Below, piece after piece: positions 61,105 to 64,000 of a stretch of 64,000 bases of DNA. A model generated the notes under the pieces. It saw nothing but the letters and a program-made list of their open reading frames with translations, ran no database searches and was not told where the DNA came from. The stretch is from Colletes latitarsis (taxonomy: Eukaryota; Arthropoda; Insecta; Hymenoptera; Colletidae): the NCBI RefSeq assembly GCF_051014445.1, contig NC_135136.1:22028001-22092000 (forward strand), read 5' to 3'. Every line of letters starts with the position of its first letter. Position 1 is the first letter of the stretch. A program made the translations under genes and the position numbers.

Positions 61105-62340
61105 GATAACACCGGTTAGGTCTGGGTTAGGTCTGGGAAATGGGCGCATCTGGCTTATACTTTCGCCTTCTTCGCATACTTGTTGGCCAGATCCTGGGTT
61201 TTTTTCGTGTTTGTATCACGTGGGAATGTGGTAACACACTGAAGCTGTCAATTAAACCTGGTTTCGATCAATATTTTAGAGGATAACACCGGTTAGGTCT
61301 GGGTTAGGTCTGGGTTATGCCCGCATCTGGCTCATGATTTTGCCTTCTTCGCATACTTGTTGGCCAGATCCTGGGTTTTTTTCGTGTTTGAATCACGTAT
61401 GTAATGTGCTAACACACTGAAGCTGTCAATTAAACCTGGTTTCGATCAATATTTTAGAGGATAACACCGGTTAGGTCTGGGTTAGGTCTGGGTTATGCCC
61501 GCATCTGGCTCATGATTTTGCCTTCTTCGCATACTTGTTGGCCAGATCCTGGGTTTTTTCCGTGTTTGATCACGTAGTAATGTGGTAACACATTGAAGCA
61601 GTCAATAAAACCTGGTTTCGATCAATATTTTAGAGGATAACACCGGTTAGGTCTGGGTTAGGTCTGGGATTTGCGCGCATCTGGCTTATGTTTTCGCCTT
61701 TTTCGCAAACTTGTTGGCCAGATCCTGGGTATTTTCCGTGTTTGAATCACGTAGTAATGTGGTAATACACTGAAGCAGTCAATTAAACCTGGATTCGATC
61801 AATATTTCAGAGGATAACCCCGGTTAGGTCTGGGTTAGGTCTGGGATTTGCGCGCATCTGGCTTATACTTTCGCCTTTTTCGCAAACTTGTTGGCCAGAT
61901 CCTGGGTATTTTCCGTGTTTGAATCACGTAGTAATGTGGTAACACACTGAAGCAGTCAATTAAACCTGGATTCGATCAATATTTCAGAGGATAACCCCGG
62001 TTAGGTCTGGGTTAGGTCTGGGTTATGCCCGCATCTGGCTCATGATTTTGCCTTCTTCGCATACTTGTTGGCCAGATCCTGGGTTTTTTTCGTGTTTCAA
62101 TCACGTAGTAATGTGGTAACATACTGAGGCAGTCTATTAAACCTGGATTCGGACAGTATTTTAGAGGATAACAACGGTTAGGTCTGGGTTAGGTCTGGGT
62201 TATGCCCGCATCTGGCTCATGATTTTGCCTTCTTCGCATACTTGTTGGCCAGATCCTGGGTTTTTTTCGTGTTTGAATCACGTAGTAATGTGGTAATACA
62301 CTGAAGCAGTCAATTAAACCTGGTTTCGATCAATATTTTA
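61105..62340. repeat. Third copy (+15700 bp) of the 45405-46640 block
   Basis: CACGTATGTAATGTGC at 45694 pairs with 61394, and the GATTTGCGCG junction at 46145 with 61845. Two class-B monomers with TGGGTATTTTCCG and ATAACCCCGG follow, then the CATACTGAGGCAGTC and ATAACAACGG monomer. The CCATTTTCGC variant of the 45-50 kb copies is absent here (CCTTTTTCGC), so that change arose after this copy split off. Confidence 0.82.
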
Positions 62341-64000
62341 GAGGATACCACCGGTTAGGTCTGGGTTAGGTCTGGGTTATGCCCGCATCTGGCTCATGAT
62401 TTTGCCTTCTTCGCATACTTGTTGGCCAGATCCTGGGTTTTTTTCGTGTTTCAATCACGTAGTAATGTGGTAACACATTGAGGCAGTCTATTAAACCTGG
62501 ATTCGGACAGTATTTTAGAGGATAACACCGGTTAGGTCTGGGTTAGGTCTGGGTTATGCCCGCATCTGGCTCATGATTTTGCCTTCTTCGCATACTTGTT
62601 GGCCAGATCCTGGGTTTTTTTTCGTGTTTGAATCACGTAGTAATGTGGTAATACACTGAAGCAGACAATTAAACCTGGTTTCGATCAATATTTTAGAGGA
62701 TATCACCGGTTAGGTCTGGGTTAGGTCTGGGATATGCGCGCATCTGGCTTATGCTTTCGCCTTTTTCGCAAACTTGTTGGCCAGATCCTGGGTTTTTTCG
62801 TGTTTGAATCACGTAGTAATGTTGTACCACACTGAGGAAGTCAATTAAACCTGGATTCGGACAGTATTTTAGAGGATAACACCGGTTAGGTCAGGGTTAG
62901 GTCTGGGTTATGCCCGCATCTGGCTCATGATTTTGCCTTCTTCGCATACTTGTTGGCCAGATCCTGGGTTTTTTCCGTGTTTGAATCACGTAGGAATGTG
63001 GTAACACACTGAAGCAGTCAATTAAACCTGGTTTCGATCAATATTTTAGAGGATAACACCAGTTAGGTGTGGGTTAGGTCCGGGATATGCCCGCATCTGG
63101 CTCATGATTTTGCCTTCTTCGCATACTTGTTGGCCAGATCCTGGGTTTTTTTCGTGTTTGAATCACGTAGTAATGTGGTAACACACTGAAGCTGTCAATT
63201 ACACCTGGTTTCGATCAATATTTTAGAGGATAACACCGGTTAGGTCTGGGTTAGGTCTGGGTTATGCCCGCATCTGGCTCATGATTTTGCCTTGTTCGCA
63301 TACTTGTTGGCCAGATCCTGGGTTTTTTTCGTGTTTGAATCACGTAGTAATGTGGTAACACACTGAAGCTGTCAACTAAACCTGGTTTCGATCAATATTT
63401 TAGAGGATAACACCGGTTAGGTCTGGGTTAGGTCTGGGTTGTGCCCGCATCTGGCTCATGATTTTGCCTTCTTCGCATACTTGTTGGCCAGATCCTGGGT
63501 TTTTTTCGTGTTTGAATCACGTAGTAATGTGGTAACACACTGAAGCTGTCAATTAAACCTGGTTTCGATCAATATTTTAGAGGATAACACCGGTTAGGTC
63601 AGGGTTAGGTCTGGGTTATGCCCACATCTGGCTCATGATTTTACCTTCTTCGCATACTTGTTGGCCAGATCCTGGTTTTTTTTCGTGTTTGAATCACGTA
63701 GTAATGTGGTAACACACTGAAGCTGTCAATTAAACCTGGTTTCGATCAATATTTTAGAGGATAACACCGGTTAGGTCTGGGTTAGGTCTGGGAAATACGC
63801 GCATCTGGCTTATACTTTCGCCTTCTTCGCAATACTTGTTGGCCAGATCCTGAGTTTTTTTCGTGTTTGATCACGTAGTAATGTGGTAACGCACTGAAGC
63901 TGTCAATTAAACCTGGTTTCGATCAATATTTTAGAGGATAACACCGGTTAGGTGTGGGTTAGGTCCGGGATATGCCCGCATCTGGCTTATACTTTCGCCT
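62341..64000. repeat. Right-end satellite, cut by the window edge
   Basis: The TTTCAATCACG, GAAGCAGACAATT, class-C and GGTCAGGGTTAGG order resembles 28.18-28.65 and 36.66-37.12 kb. It is followed by a run of very similar class-A monomers with GAAGCTGTC (about 63.1-63.75 kb) and an AAATACGCGC monomer. Private changes include AATTACACCTGG near 63197, GTGCCCGCATC near 63441 and TTTTACCTTC near 63641. The window stops inside a monomer. Confidence 0.85.

Larger units (their letters stand above)
1..64000. repeat. Tandem satellite array, ~177-bp monomer, ~361 head-to-tail copies
   Basis: The anchor GCATCTGG recurs at 1, 177, 354, 531, 708 and onward at 176-177 bp spacing to the last bases, always on the plus strand. 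No inversion and no foreign insertion was seen. The consensus is 177 bp and about 43.5% G+C (34 C and 43 G by hand count). Length varies mainly through the T-tract and the number of 11-bp subunits. Arrays of one nucleosome-sized unit over tens of kilobases are typical of centromeric or pericentromeric DNA in plants and animals; that role here is inferred. I do not recognise the family. Both array edges lie outside the window. No stretch is left over that could hold a gene: every interval longer than 300 bp is satellite. Confidence 0.98.

Noticed and set aside
1..64000. CRISPR array (regular repeats)
   Set aside because: The repeated unit is 177 bp with no unique spacers. The whole unit is repeated, not a short repeat between variable spacers, and there are no cas genes.
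1..64000. Telomere array
   Set aside because: TTAGG-like cores make up only about 22 of 177 bp and are not in a continuous short tandem.
1..64000. Arabidopsis-type 178-bp or primate alpha satellite
   Set aside because: Unit length is similar but the motifs I know for those families are not present.
1..64000. Inverted monomers or a palindromic array centre
   Set aside because: All monomers read in the same direction; no reverse-complement run of GCATCTGG or TTAGGTCTGGG was seen.

Overview
The whole 64 kb window is one uninterrupted tandem satellite array. A unit of about 177 bp repeats head to tail some 361 times, always in the same orientation. It fills the window from the first base to the last, so neither edge of the array is visible. 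I found no gene, RNA gene, transposon, CRISPR array or unique-sequence gap. The few short open frames are minus-strand read-through of the satellite and are not credible genes.

This points to a nuclear chromosome of a eukaryote, most likely centromeric or pericentromeric heterochromatin. The unit is nucleosome-sized, one family runs for tens of kilobases, and long blocks are near-identical in a higher-order pattern. I do not recognise the monomer as a named satellite (it is not the Arabidopsis 178-bp or primate alpha family), so I name no species. Consensus monomers are about 43.5% G+C and keep six CpG sites. They carry an 11-bp telomere-like doublet (TTAGGTCTGGG twice), a T-tract of 5-8 bases and a 7-bp inverted repeat.

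Layout. The left domain (1 to about 26 kb) is marked by the variants CGTCTTTGATC and AAATGCGCGC. It holds an 8-monomer unit (1-2095), a 16-monomer duplication (3831-9320), a 3-monomer duplication near 9.3 kb, and a block of about 6.2 kb (9833-16016) repeated at 17087-23802. The right domain (about 26.5-64 kb) is marked by GGGATAGGTCCGGG and AAATGGGCGC. It holds a 7-monomer duplication (28138-30627), a 7 kb superunit (29389-36310) repeated at 36635-43735, a 20-monomer duplication (45405-51534) and an 8-monomer unit (51952 onward). An island of left-type monomers sits inside the right domain at about 47.0-48.9 kb and again at 50.4-51.5 kb. The last 5 kb reuses blocks seen 15-21 kb upstream.

Paralogous blocks differ by a few substitutions but by whole numbers of monomers (1, 2 or 3). 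This is what unequal exchange, gene conversion or replication slippage within an array would leave. All coordinates and identities come from reading by eye; block edges are good to roughly 10-30 bp.
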